Both the position numbers and the translations under genes were made by a program. A stretch of 64,000 nucleotides of DNA, from NCBI GenBank assembly GCA_965233675.1, contig OZ247498.1, positions 2,542,001-2,606,000 on the forward strand. The letters are read 5' to 3'. This stretch comes from SZUA-309 sp965233675. GTDB lineage: Bacteria > Pseudomonadota > Gammaproteobacteria > Pseudomonadales > Azotimanducaceae. Of the stretch, positions 27,833-36,830 are shown in pieces. Under the pieces are notes generated by a model. The model was not told where the DNA came from and made no database searches. It worked only from the letters and a program-made list of their open reading frames with translations. Numbering within the stretch: the first letter of the stretch is position 1; each line of letters begins with the position of its first letter.

Positions 27833-30800
27833 ATGTCTGAATCGAAGTTTTCCTGTTATCTCATCGGCGCCGATACTCTGCTGACTCAGTGTGGCGAGAT
27901 ACTCCTTGAACGAGGTCATGTCATTGGTGGCGTCGTCACCGATGCAGCCAGAGTCAGTCAGTGGGCCCGCGGCCACCACATCGAGGTCATACCGGCCTCC
28001 GGCGACTATGCGGCCACACTGGCCGATCGTACCTTTGACTATCTCTTCGCCATCACCCATCTGGCGCTGATTCCCGACGCCGCGGTGAGCACACCCACCA
28101 GACTGGCCATCAACTTCCATGATGGCCCGCTGCCGAGCTACGCCGGCCTGAATACGCCAATGTGGGCGATCATGAACGGCGAACAGGAACACGGCATCTC
28201 CTGGCACCTGATGGCCGCCGGGATCGACGAAGGAGATCTGCTCGTACAGCAGCGCTTCCCGCTTTCTGAGGACGAAACGGCGCTCTCTCTGAACACCAAG
28301 TGCTTCGCCGCAGCCCTGGAGACATTCCCGACGCTGCTCGAACAACTGGAAACCGATCAGACGAGTCCCACGCCTCAGGATCTCGAGCACCGGACCTACT
28401 ATGGACGGAAAGACGTCGTCGATTCTCTCGGCGTGCTCAACTGGGAGCGACCGGCTGCCGAGCTCGCACGGATCGTGCGTGGACTGCACGTTGGTGCCTA
28501 CGAGAACCCGCTGGCTTCGGCGAAGATCGCCATGGGTGACCGGTTCTACCTGGTGGACGCGGCGGAAGCCGCCGGGGCGGAAGCCGCCGCGGCGGAAGCT
28601 TCCGACGGGAAGGAGGCCTCCGGTGCCGCCGGCACGATCGTGGCGCTCAACGAGTCCACCATGGACGTCGCCTGCGCCGAAGGCGTACTTCGAATCCACA
28701 GCCTGCGCTCCCTCGCCGGAGAGAATGTCGCCCTCACCGAGGTGACGGCCGAGCTGGGATTGAGAGAAGGCCTCCGCTTCGCCACGCCGATGCTCAATCA
28801 ACCCGCCGACGCGATTGCCGCGCAGGAAAACTTCTGGTCGAAGCGCCTGCGACGGGTCGTCGCACCCGATCTTCCCTACCGGGAAGCCACACCCGGCCTC
28901 GGCATCAGACAGCGGACTGCTGTATCCGTACCGGCAGCATTTACAGAACAGTACGGCGTCGATGCGATCGCCGCTGCATTTCAGCTTTTCATGGCGAGAG
29001 TTTGCGCCGGCACCGAGGTGCACTGCGCCCTGCCCCTGAACAGTGCCGATACGCTCAATGGCGCCGACGAGCTGCTCCTGTCCGGCGTCGGCTTCAGCCG
29101 TTTCACCCTGGATGCTCAGGCAAGCGCGGTGTCGGAGCTCAAACGTTCCGCAGATGTGATCGGCAGGACCCGCAGCAAGGCACCCTGGCTGAAAGACCTG
29201 GTCGCCCGGACCCCGCAGCTGCGTTCGAACCCCATGCTGACGGGCAGCACGCCCCTGGCTGTTGCGATCCAGCAGGCCGGAGACCGTGACGCCGATGCGG
29301 AACTCTGTCTGCAGCTCGGCAGTGAGGGGGAGGCGGAACTTCAATACCTTTCCAGCGCCTATACCGAAGCGGGCATCAACAGCCTGATACAGCACTTCGA
29401 AGCCATGCTCGCCTGGTTCACGTCTGCGGGCGACGCCGAGGCAAGGGAGATCAGCCTGCTGACACCGGCGGCACGCGATTGCCTGCTCACGGAATGGAAC
29501 CGCACGGATCTGGATTACGACAGCGAACAGACCATCCATGGCGGCATTGCGGAACAGATCCGGAACAATCCGACCGCCACCGCCCTGGTGGCAAACGGCC
29601 AGCAGATCACCTATCAGGAACTCGGTGCGCGGGTGGATGCACTGGCCGCCGAACTGCTCAGGCGAGGCATCGGTCCGGATACGCTGGTCGGCGTGCATGT
29701 GCCCCGTTCCATCGAACTGGTGGTGGCGGCACTGGGTGTGATGCGCGCTGGCGGCGCCTATGTACCGCTCGACCCCGCCTTCCCGGCCGACCGAATCGCC
29801 TTCATGATCGAAGACTCGAAGATGTCGACGATTATCAGCAGTCACGAGATCCGAAGCACGCTCCCGGACAGTGGCGCAGAGGTGCTGGCCATCGAGTCCG
29901 TCGGGGCGGATGCACCGGTCACCGAAGTACCGGCCATCACCAGCAGCGCAGATGATCTCGCCTATGTCATCTACACGAGCGGTTCAACCGGCCTGCCAAA
30001 AGGCGTGATGCTCGAACACCGCAACGCGGTCAACTTCTTCGCCGCCATGGATGAGCGTGTGCCGGGCTCGGATGCGCCGGGCGTGTGGCTCGCCGTGACC
30101 AGCCTCTCTTTCGACATCTCCATTCTCGAGCTTTTCTGGACACTCTCCCGTGGTTTCAAGGTCGTCGTTTACGACGAACAGGGCAGCCGCAGGCAACCGG
30201 CCTCCACAGCACCGCTGTCTAAGAAACTGGATATGGGTCTGTTCATGTGGGGTAACGACGATGCCCCGGGCGCTGCCAAATACCGGCTGCTCATGGAAGG
30301 ATCGAAATACTTCGATGAGAACGGTTTTTCCGCAGTCTGGACACCCGAGCGCCACTTCCATGCCTTCGGCGGCCCGTACCCGAATCCGGCAGTCACCGGG
30401 GCCGCAGTCGCGGCGGTGACCAAAAACGTGAAGATCCGCGCAGGCAGCTGCGTGGTCCCCCTGCACCACCCGGTTCGGATTGCGGAAGAGTGGTCGGTGG
30501 TGGACAACCTGTCCGACGGACGGGTGGAGCTCGCTTCGGCGTCCGGCTGGAATCCGAATGACTTCGTCCTGAAACCTGAGAACCACGCCAACAACAAACA
30601 GGTGATGTTCGACCAGCTGGATCAGGTGCGCGCGCTCTGGCGCGGAGAAAAGCTGAGCTTTCCGGGCCCGCTCGGAAAGGACGTGGAAGTACAGTCACTA
30701 CCCCGCCCGGTTCAGAAAGACCTGCCCTGCTGGATTACCACCGCCGGCAACCCGGATACCTGGCGCGAGGCCGGCAAGCTCGGTCTCAACGTGCTGACCC

Positions 30801-32497
30801 ACCTGCTTGGCCAGACCGTGGAAGAGGTTGGCGAGAAGATCCGTATCTATCGCGAAGCCCGTCGTGAAGCCGGCTACGATCCGGACGCCGGCCAGGTCGC
30901 GCTGATGCTTCATACCTTCGTTGGCGACGACAACGACGAGGTGCGCGAACTGGTTCGGGAACCGATGAAATCCTATCTCGGCAGCTCGATGAAGCTCGCC
31001 ATGGACTTCGCCTGGTCGTTCCCGGCCTTCAAGCGTCCGGGGGGCGAGGATTCCAAACCGGATGACATCGATCTCTCATCACTCAGCGAAGACGAAATCG
31101 ACACCATTCTGGACTTCGCTTTCGAGCGCTACTTCGAAACCAGCGGTCTGTTTGGCGACCATGAGACCTGCGTGGCCATGCTGCGCGCCTGTGACGAAAT
31201 CGGCGTCGACGAAATTGCCTGTCTGCTCGACTTCGGCGTGGAAACCGAACGCGTCATGGGCAGCCTGCCGGCGCTGAACGAAGTGCGGAAGGAAATTCAA
31301 GGCAATGTGGCGGAAGCCGAAGCGGTCACATCTGAGGCCCCCGTGGATCTGAGTTTCGCCGGCCTCGTTCGCGATCACAGGGTTACGCACATGCAGTGCA
31401 CGCCCTCCACCGTGCGGATGCTGATGACCGACGCAGACGCTCGCAGCGGCATTGCCGCTATCGAACACCTTCTGCTCGGCGGCGAAGCACTGCCGGAACC
31501 ACTGGCCGATGAAGTGCTCGCGCTTTCGCCCGGCACCTTGACCAACATGTACGGTCCCACTGAGACCACGATCTGGTCCACCACCTCGACGGTGGCCGGC
31601 GGCCCGGTGAATATCGGCACACCCATCGGCAACACCCGGGTTTATGTGCTCGACAGCTTCAGATCACCCGTTCCGGTGGGCATGCCCGGGGAACTCTTCA
31701 TCGGCGGCGACGGAGTGGCACGTGGCTACTTCAACCGGTCGGCGCTCACGGCGGAACGCTTCCTGCCGGATCCGTTCGCCGGAGAAGGTGCACGCATGTA
31801 CGCCACTGGCGACCTGGTCCGCTGGCATGAGGATGGCTACCTGCAGTACCTCGGCCGTACGGATTTCCAGGTGAAGGTACGGGGTTACCGTATCGAGCTC
31901 GGCGAAATCGAGAAACAACTCGAACAGCTGCCGGCCATTCAGGAAGCTGCCGTCATCGTGCGTTCGGAAGACGACACGGACCAGAGACTGGTCGCCTTTG
32001 TGGTGCCCGCACCGGGCGAATCAATCGATCCACAGAATATCCGCAGCGCGCTCCGCGAACCACTACCGGAGTATATGATTCCGAACGAGGTGATCGGGAT
32101 CGAGGCGATGCCGCAGACGGCCAACGCCAAGCTCGACCGCAAAGCGCTCCAGGCGATCAAGCCGAAGCCCGCAGTGACCTCGATCGCGACCGTCGCCGCG
32201 GACAGCGACCTGGAACAGCACATCGCTGACCTGTGGTGCCAGACCCTGAAACTCGAGCGCGTGGGAGTGGAAGACAACTTCTTCGACCTTGGCGGGCATT
32301 CGCTGCTCGTGGTGCAGCTGCACAAGAAGATTCGGGAATCTGTCGAACAGCCTGTTTCTCTTACGGATCTGTATCAGTTCCCGACGGTGAGATCGCTGGC
32401 GGAACACATGGAAGGTGGCAACACCAACACTTCGTCGACCAAGGGTGCGCAGCGCGGCGAACGTCGCCGGGCCATGCGCCGCCGCGGAGCCCGATAG
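27833..32497 (+). CDS. Stand-alone NRPS: formyltransferase - truncated C - A interrupted by LLM monooxygenase - carrier
   Basis: 1554 residues. Residues 1-300 are a formyl-THF-dependent formyltransferase domain with catalytic N94-F-H96 and D132 (NFHDGPLPSY; GIDEGD). About 320-540 resembles only the C-terminal half of a condensation domain and no HHxxxDG is present. The adenylation domain starts near 545 (A3 YTSGSTGLPKG at 714), is interrupted between A4 and A5 by a bacterial luciferase-like FMN monooxygenase (about 799-1156, MGLFMWGND to DEIACLLDFG), and resumes to NAKLDRKAL near 1431. A carrier domain carries DNFFDLGGHSLL with the pantetheine Ser1490. There is no thioesterase or reductase domain. 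The A-domain insertion is known as the MupA/Atu3671 type. Product unknown. Confidence 0.93.
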   Translation: MSESKFSCYLIGADTLLTQCGEILLERGHVIGGVVTDAARVSQWARGHHIEVIPASGDYAATLADRTFDYLFAITHLALIPDAAVSTPTRLAINFHDGPLPSYAGLNTPMWAIMNGEQEHGISWHLMAAGIDEGDLLVQQRFPLSEDETALSLNTKCFAAALETFPTLLEQLETDQTSPTPQDLEHRTYYGRKDVVDSLGVLNWERPAAELARIVRGLHVGAYENPLASAKIAMGDRFYLVDAAEAAGAEAAAAEASDGKEASGAAGTIVALNESTMDVACAEGVLRIHSLRSLAGENVALTEVTAELGLREGLRFATPMLNQPADAIAAQENFWSKRLRRVVAPDLPYREATPGLGIRQRTAVSVPAAFTEQYGVDAIAAAFQLFMARVCAGTEVHCALPLNSADTLNGADELLLSGVGFSRFTLDAQASAVSELKRSADVIGRTRSKAPWLKDLVARTPQLRSNPMLTGSTPLAVAIQQAGDRDADAELCLQLGSEGEAELQYLSSAYTEAGINSLIQHFEAMLAWFTSAGDAEAREISLLTPAARDCLLTEWNRTDLDYDSEQTIHGGIAEQIRNNPTATALVANGQQITYQELGARVDALAAELLRRGIGPDTLVGVHVPRSIELVVAALGVMRAGGAYVPLDPAFPADRIAFMIEDSKMSTIISSHEIRSTLPDSGAEVLAIESVGADAPVTEVPAITSSADDLAYVIYTSGSTGLPKGVMLEHRNAVNFFAAMDERVPGSDAPGVWLAVTSLSFDISILELFWTLSRGFKVVVYDEQGSRRQPASTAPLSKKLDMGLFMWGNDDAPGAAKYRLLMEGSKYFDENGFSAVWTPERHFHAFGGPYPNPAVTGAAVAAVTKNVKIRAGSCVVPLHHPVRIAEEWSVVDNLSDGRVELASASGWNPNDFVLKPENHANNKQVMFDQLDQVRALWRGEKLSFPGPLGKDVEVQSLPRPVQKDLPCWITTAGNPDTWREAGKLGLNVLTHLLGQTVEEVGEKIRIYREARREAGYDPDAGQVALMLHTFVGDDNDEVRELVREPMKSYLGSSMKLAMDFAWSFPAFKRPGGEDSKPDDIDLSSLSEDEIDTILDFAFERYFETSGLFGDHETCVAMLRACDEIGVDEIACLLDFGVETERVMGSLPALNEVRKEIQGNVAEAEAVTSEAPVDLSFAGLVRDHRVTHMQCTPSTVRMLMTDADARSGIAAIEHLLLGGEALPEPLADEVLALSPGTLTNMYGPTETTIWSTTSTVAGGPVNIGTPIGNTRVYVLDSFRSPVPVGMPGELFIGGDGVARGYFNRSALTAERFLPDPFAGEGARMYATGDLVRWHEDGYLQYLGRTDFQVKVRGYRIELGEIEKQLEQLPAIQEAAVIVRSEDDTDQRLVAFVVPAPGESIDPQNIRSALREPLPEYMIPNEVIGIEAMPQTANAKLDRKALQAIKPKPAVTSIATVAADSDLEQHIADLWCQTLKLERVGVEDNFFDLGGHSLLVVQLHKKIRESVEQPVSLTDLYQFPTVRSLAEHMEGGNTNTSSTKGAQRGERRRAMRRRGAR
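28562..28606 (+). repeat. 15-bp imperfect triple repeat inside the NRPS gene
   Basis: Three 15-base units (28562-28576, 28577-28591, 28592-28606) begin with GCGGAAGC and encode an Ala/Glu-rich stretch (AEAAG, AEAAA, AEASD) within the C-terminal part of the formyltransferase region. The units are in frame, so copy-number change would alter linker length without breaking the protein. Confidence 0.7.
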
Positions 32498-32515
32498 CGG
32501 CCAGCGGGCTGCCTG

Positions 32516-34108
32516 TCATACGCCCGGGGCTGCGTCGAGTAGTCGGCGCACCCCGCGGTAGTTCACCTTGCCGTTCTCATGACGGAGTTCTCCCGTTACG
32601 GCAACGATCCGCTTCGGATGCTTGTAACGGGCGAGACAACCATCCAGACAGGTGCGGACCGCAGCCTCGTCCAGGGGCTGTTCTGACGACGTCAGCACCA
32701 CGGCTGTCACCGCCTGCCCCCAGCGCGGATCAGGCACGCCGAGCACGGCGGCATCGTCGATGCCCGGAGCCCGCTTCAGCGCCTCCTCCACCTCTTCCGG
32801 AAATACTTTTTCACCGCCGGTGTTGATGCAGTTGTTGCCGCGACCGAGCAGCGTCATGCTGCCGTCCTCCTCAATCCGGCACCAGTCTCCGGCCAGCGAA
32901 TAGCGCACGCCATCGATTGTGGGGAAGGTCCTGGCGGTCCCCTCCGGGTCTCTGTAGTAGCCGATTGGCAGGGCACCGGATTTCGCGATCATGCCGGCCT
33001 CACCGGAACCCGGTGCCACCTCCCGGAAATCCTCCGTAAACACCTTCACATCATCACCCACCATGAAGCGGGCGGTGGCCGTATGCTCGCCCCGCTTTGT
33101 CAGCGATGCACCCAGGCGCGAGCCTTCCGACGACCCGAGGGAATCCGATAGCAGCGCATTGGGAAAGTGCTCGAGCAGGCCGAGCTTGCACTGCTCGCTC
33201 CACATGGCCCCCGCAGAGGTGATCACCGCCACGCTGGAAAGGTCATACGCGCCGGCACGCGTCTTCAGATGCTCGAGTATGGGTATCGAGAACGCGTCAC
33301 CGACGATCGCCAATCGGCTGACCTGATGACGTTCGATCGCCGCCAGGCACTCGGACGCATCGAACCGCTCACCGGGCAGAAGGACGAGCGTTCCCGCATT
33401 GATCAGCGTCGCGATGGCGGTCGTGAAGCCGGTGGAGTGCATGAGGGGTGCAGCGGGCATTGCCACAGGCCCCGGACCCTGTGCAGTCAGCTGCTGCCGG
33501 TGCGCTTCCGCACTGACCGCATCCGTCATGCCCACAGCCGCAATCCGCACCTTGTGCTCCCACATGACCCCCTTCGGATAGCCCGTGGTGCCGCCGGTGT
33601 ACATGAAATAGAGATCTTCACCGGACCTTTCGATGCCGAGCGGCGACCCATCCCCTTCCGCACAGGCAGACTCGAAGGGTTCGGCAAAGGTTGCCGCCTC
33701 CCCGGCACCCACTTCCAGAAAGACCCGCACCTTATCCAGCCGCGGCAGAAGGGCCTCCACATGTTCGCGGAACGGAGCGCCGTAAACGACGGCCTCCGCA
33801 TCCGAGTTGTCCAGCACATGGAACAGTTCGTCCGCCACATAGCGGTAGTTCACATTGGCATGCACGAACCTTCCCTTGCTGCAGGCAGTAAGCAGTTCGA
33901 TGTAGGCCGCGCTGTTCTGGAGGTAAAATGCGACCTTGCTGTCCGGCTGAAGTCCCCGCCGCATCAGAGTTCTGGCCAGCCGGTTTGCCCGGGTATCGAG
34001 CATCGCCCAGGTCAGCACCCGCTCGCCCTGGATCACGGCCGGGTGGTCCGGCGCCACACTGGCTGCCGCTTCCAGCAGATCGCCGAAATTGAGGTCAGGG
34101 AATGTCAT
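32516..34108 (-). CDS. Acyl-CoA synthetase (AMP-binding)
   Basis: 530 residues with the ANL-superfamily motifs MYTGGTTGYPKGVMW (P-loop), the core GRGNNCINTGGEKVFPEEVEEAL and the C-terminal catalytic Lys region (HENGKVNYR). The pattern GGTTGYPKG is typical of bacterial FadD3/FadD17/FadD19-like synthetases acting on bulky carboxylic acids, including steroid side chains, though the substrate cannot be fixed. ATG at 34108 is chosen because MTFPDLNFGDLLEAAAS matches the family. Convergent with the NRPS gene, 18 bases apart; whether it activates a fatty acid for the NRPS product is open. Confidence 0.9.
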   Translation of the reverse strand: MTFPDLNFGDLLEAAASVAPDHPAVIQGERVLTWAMLDTRANRLARTLMRRGLQPDSKVAFYLQNSAAYIELLTACSKGRFVHANVNYRYVADELFHVLDNSDAEAVVYGAPFREHVEALLPRLDKVRVFLEVGAGEAATFAEPFESACAEGDGSPLGIERSGEDLYFMYTGGTTGYPKGVMWEHKVRIAAVGMTDAVSAEAHRQQLTAQGPGPVAMPAAPLMHSTGFTTAIATLINAGTLVLLPGERFDASECLAAIERHQVSRLAIVGDAFSIPILEHLKTRAGAYDLSSVAVITSAGAMWSEQCKLGLLEHFPNALLSDSLGSSEGSRLGASLTKRGEHTATARFMVGDDVKVFTEDFREVAPGSGEAGMIAKSGALPIGYYRDPEGTARTFPTIDGVRYSLAGDWCRIEEDGSMTLLGRGNNCINTGGEKVFPEEVEEALKRAPGIDDAAVLGVPDPRWGQAVTAVVLTSSEQPLDEAAVRTCLDGCLARYKHPKRIVAVTGELRHENGKVNYRGVRRLLDAAPGV

Positions 34109-34225
34109 TGAGGGACCTGGGCGGCCGACTTCAGAATCGGACTTCAAGTGTGTTGGCAGCGATCGCGTTACGCAACCGCGGACGGTCGCGTACACTCAGG
34201 TGCGCATACGTGAGGAGGTGGCACA

Positions 34226-34882
34226 TTGAGCCTGGAGCTGAACCGGAAGCTGAACTTGAAGAAGTTGCGAGAGGCGGAATCCCTCTTTCTGCACCGCTAC
34301 CCGGGCGGTTTCCAGAGTGAGGAGATGCAGCAGGTGGCGAAGAAGCACAACGTGGGCAAGCTTGCGGCGTTCACCCGGGAAGCTCTGGCGAAGCCGCGGT
34401 TTTCAAAGCAGGCAGCCGTGCTCGACGACATCGTCCGGATCGTTTCCCGCTCGTCCATGGTTTCCATGTTCGAAAAGCCCAAGTTCCGGGACTATGTGAA
34501 CGGCATGAACCGGGACGATCGGGCCTTTCTTGCCGACGGTTACCGGAAACTGCTGCACGGCAATCAGCAGAAGGGCTTTGAACAGGTGGCCGACGTGCTC
34601 AGAGAGGGGAAGCTGGCGAAGTGGAGCCTGATGACCATCTGCCTGTTTTCCTGGGATCCGGACAAAGAAGTCTTCGTGAAGCCAACCACCACGAAGAACG
34701 TGATCCGTCAGTTCGAAGTCGAAGATCTCGTCTACAAGCCACAACCGACCTGGCCCTTCTATGCCGCCTACCGCGACCTGATCGCCGACATGAAGACACG
34801 GGTCGACCCTTCTCTGGCCCCGAACAACGCCGCGTTCACCGGATTCCTCATGATGACCACCGCCGTCGACCAGCCTGGCTGA
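34226..34882 (+). CDS. Conserved hypothetical protein with TTG start
   Basis: 218 residues, mostly helical and Lys/Arg-rich, soluble, with no known motif that I recognise. The start is TTG at 34226, supported by an exceptionally good ribosome-binding site GAGGAGGTG about 7 bases upstream. The N-terminal part (SLELNRKLNLKKLREAESLFLHRYPGGF) looks DNA- or RNA-binding by charge only. It is divergent from the acyl-CoA synthetase and convergent with the next gene. Codon use matches its neighbours, so it is a real gene of unknown role. Confidence 0.75.
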   Translation: MSLELNRKLNLKKLREAESLFLHRYPGGFQSEEMQQVAKKHNVGKLAAFTREALAKPRFSKQAAVLDDIVRIVSRSSMVSMFEKPKFRDYVNGMNRDDRAFLADGYRKLLHGNQQKGFEQVADVLREGKLAKWSLMTICLFSWDPDKEVFVKPTTTKNVIRQFEVEDLVYKPQPTWPFYAAYRDLIADMKTRVDPSLAPNNAAFTGFLMMTTAVDQPG

Positions 34883-34912
34883 AATCGGCTGAGACCGGAT
34901 TGAGGCCGGAAA

Positions 34913-36004
34913 TCAGGCCTGACGTGGCGCAATCGTCCAATGGACCCGATCGCCCTCACGGGTCCAATCCAGGGTTTTCAATTCCCGCTGCGAGTTGACC
35001 GTGCCTCGCCAGAGTTCGGCCCAGCAATCGAAAATCAATGCGGCTTCCGCCTGCTCGACGCCACGGATGATCCGTGCACCGGACTGTTCAATCACGGCGG
35101 CGCCCTTACGGCTCGTGATCGAGGCAGAATCACCCATGCCGCCGAACATACGAACCAGATATCCGGCTGCGGCCGCCGCGTCCCCATCATCCGCAGCCAC
35201 CATGGCAGCAGTCTCAGGGAAGTACTGCAGACCGATCAGACGGGCCGCCAACCCACCAAGCTCACGGGTTTCTGCCTCGCCGATGACCGAAGCGAGTTCA
35301 CAGAGTCCATTGCGGATATAGTCCATGGCATAGTTGCGATTGGCCTTGGCCAGCCTGAGCTCGTTCCACTGATCGGCCGGCGGCTGTGGCTGCCTGTCCG
35401 GATCGAAGGGGGGCGGCAGTTCACCTCTGGCGAACTGCAACCGTTCGTCTGCCTTGAGGTCCCGATCGAACTCGTGGAAGTATCCACAAAGTCCGAATTC
35501 GCCGGTCATGTCCTCGGAGACGCACACGTAACCGAGCCGTGGATTTCCAAGTGAAACGCCGTTGTGGGCATACCAGCCGTTCAGGAAGCCCCGACTCACT
35601 TCCACCGGCACTCCGCAAAGCGTGGGGCCATGGTACATCCAGCGCGGATATCGGAAGCGTACCCAGGCTTTGCGATCGCTCTCTTCCATGTACTCCACCC
35701 CCACGCCGCCCATGTTGTTGGAGAGCACGTGATAGCGGGCGCAGGCAACAGCGGAGGGCAGACCGGTGAGGCCGAGCTTGTCGAAGCTCGACAGGAACTT
35801 TTCCAGATGCTGGCGCCGGAACAGACGGAACATCCAGTCTCCCATCACCTCCGGTCCCTTGCGGGTGGCGATCATGAGTTGCAGCCCCAGCAGATAGGCA
35901 TGGTGCAGGTGGGCCTGGGCGTGAATGGCATCCAGATCATCAGACCGAGTCATGGGCGGATCATCCACGTGCAGATACGATGTTCCGCTGAGGAACGGTT
36001 CCAT
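34913..36004 (-). CDS. Conserved protein resembling L-2-amino-thiazoline-4-carboxylate hydrolase family
   Basis: 363 residues. The central region (WMFRLFRRQHLEKFL, RYHVLSNNMGGVGVEYMEESDRKAWVRFRYPRW, here described piecewise, and CGYFHEFDRDLK) resembles proteins annotated as ATC hydrolases, which open the thiazoline ring on the way to cysteine. That family is loosely defined, so the assignment is tentative. The protein has no signal peptide. It follows the VOC gene by 37 bases on the same strand, so the two are probably one operon. Confidence 0.6.
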   Translation of the reverse strand: MEPFLSGTSYLHVDDPPMTRSDDLDAIHAQAHLHHAYLLGLQLMIATRKGPEVMGDWMFRLFRRQHLEKFLSSFDKLGLTGLPSAVACARYHVLSNNMGGVGVEYMEESDRKAWVRFRYPRWMYHGPTLCGVPVEVSRGFLNGWYAHNGVSLGNPRLGYVCVSEDMTGEFGLCGYFHEFDRDLKADERLQFARGELPPPFDPDRQPQPPADQWNELRLAKANRNYAMDYIRNGLCELASVIGEAETRELGGLAARLIGLQYFPETAAMVAADDGDAAAAAGYLVRMFGGMGDSASITSRKGAAVIEQSGARIIRGVEQAEAALIFDCWAELWRGTVNSQRELKTLDWTREGDRVHWTIAPRQA

Positions 36005-36041
36005 AAAGAAGAGGGAATGTCGGGGCTGCTCATCGTTCGCG

Positions 36042-36725
36042 TCAGACCGCTACGGGTGGTTCATTCGTTACCCTGTGCAGGTACTCATCATCGCTGAGCC
36101 CCATTACGACCTCGTAAGCGCCGGGCGGGTAGCCGGCCATATGAGGTCCGGGGCCATCCAGCGCGGCCTGAGGCACCGCGCCCCCCTGGTCCACGTAGTC
36201 CGGCGATGACTTGAACCGCTGCAATGCCTCGTCATCGATATCCAGCAGTTCCACCACCTCAGGGTCTATCCAGGCTTCCTGATTGATCGGCTCATTCGAG
36301 TAGGAGAGTTCCAGAGCCAGATTTTCCGGGCCTGCAAAATAGATGGACTCACACATGCCGTGATCCATCGGCCCCATGACCGGCACCCCTTTGTCCCGTA
36401 ACCGATCCCGCATGGCCAGCAGTTCAGTCCTGTCCTTCACTTTGAGCGCCACATGCTGCATGGCACCTCTGGCGCAGTTCGCGCCAGGGTTGCCCGCATG
36501 GGTCTCACCGACCGTCACCGGAATCCTGCCGATCTCCGGATTCTGCACAAACGCGATGGCACTTTCGTCATTGAGACGCATGAAGCCGTGGAACGTATTC
36601 TCCACACCATGCATCCAGTAAAGGGCGACCAGTTCCATGCCCAGCTTGTCGTTGAAAAAATCAATCTGGCTCCTGATGTCGGCCGTGGCAATGGCCAGGT
36701 GATGCAAGCCTTCTACCTTGTTCAT
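36042..36725 (-). CDS. VOC-superfamily metalloenzyme (glyoxalase/extradiol dioxygenase fold)
   Basis: 227 residues with two beta-alpha-beta-beta-beta modules. Candidate metal ligands of the 2-His-1-Glu type are H8 or H9 (GLHHLAIA), H91 (MQHVALKV) and E139 (NLALELSYS). The C-terminal tail of about 80 residues beyond the VOC core is longer than in simple glyoxalases. Ring-cleavage dioxygenase, epimerase or glyoxalase roles are all possible. ATG at 36725 has GGGAG six bases upstream. Divergent from a flavin hydroxylase gene, with which it may form an aromatic degradation pair (inference). Confidence 0.8.
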   Translation of the reverse strand: MNKVEGLHHLAIATADIRSQIDFFNDKLGMELVALYWMHGVENTFHGFMRLNDESAIAFVQNPEIGRIPVTVGETHAGNPGANCARGAMQHVALKVKDRTELLAMRDRLRDKGVPVMGPMDHGMCESIYFAGPENLALELSYSNEPINQEAWIDPEVVELLDIDDEALQRFKSSPDYVDQGGAVPQAALDGPGPHMAGYPPGAYEVVMGLSDDEYLHRVTNEPPVAV

Positions 36726-36830
36726 CTCAATCTCCCGTACTGATTTCAATCTGGCGGTAACACACTTCTATACTATCCGAATCATCGGTGAGTGAACGTC
36801 CCGCGAACCTTCGTACCTCTGGAGTGCCCC

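Noticed and set aside
27719..29845. A 708-codon minus-strand open frame
   Set aside because: Antisense to the NRPS formyltransferase and adenylation regions; the composition is that of a shadow frame with no recognisable domain.
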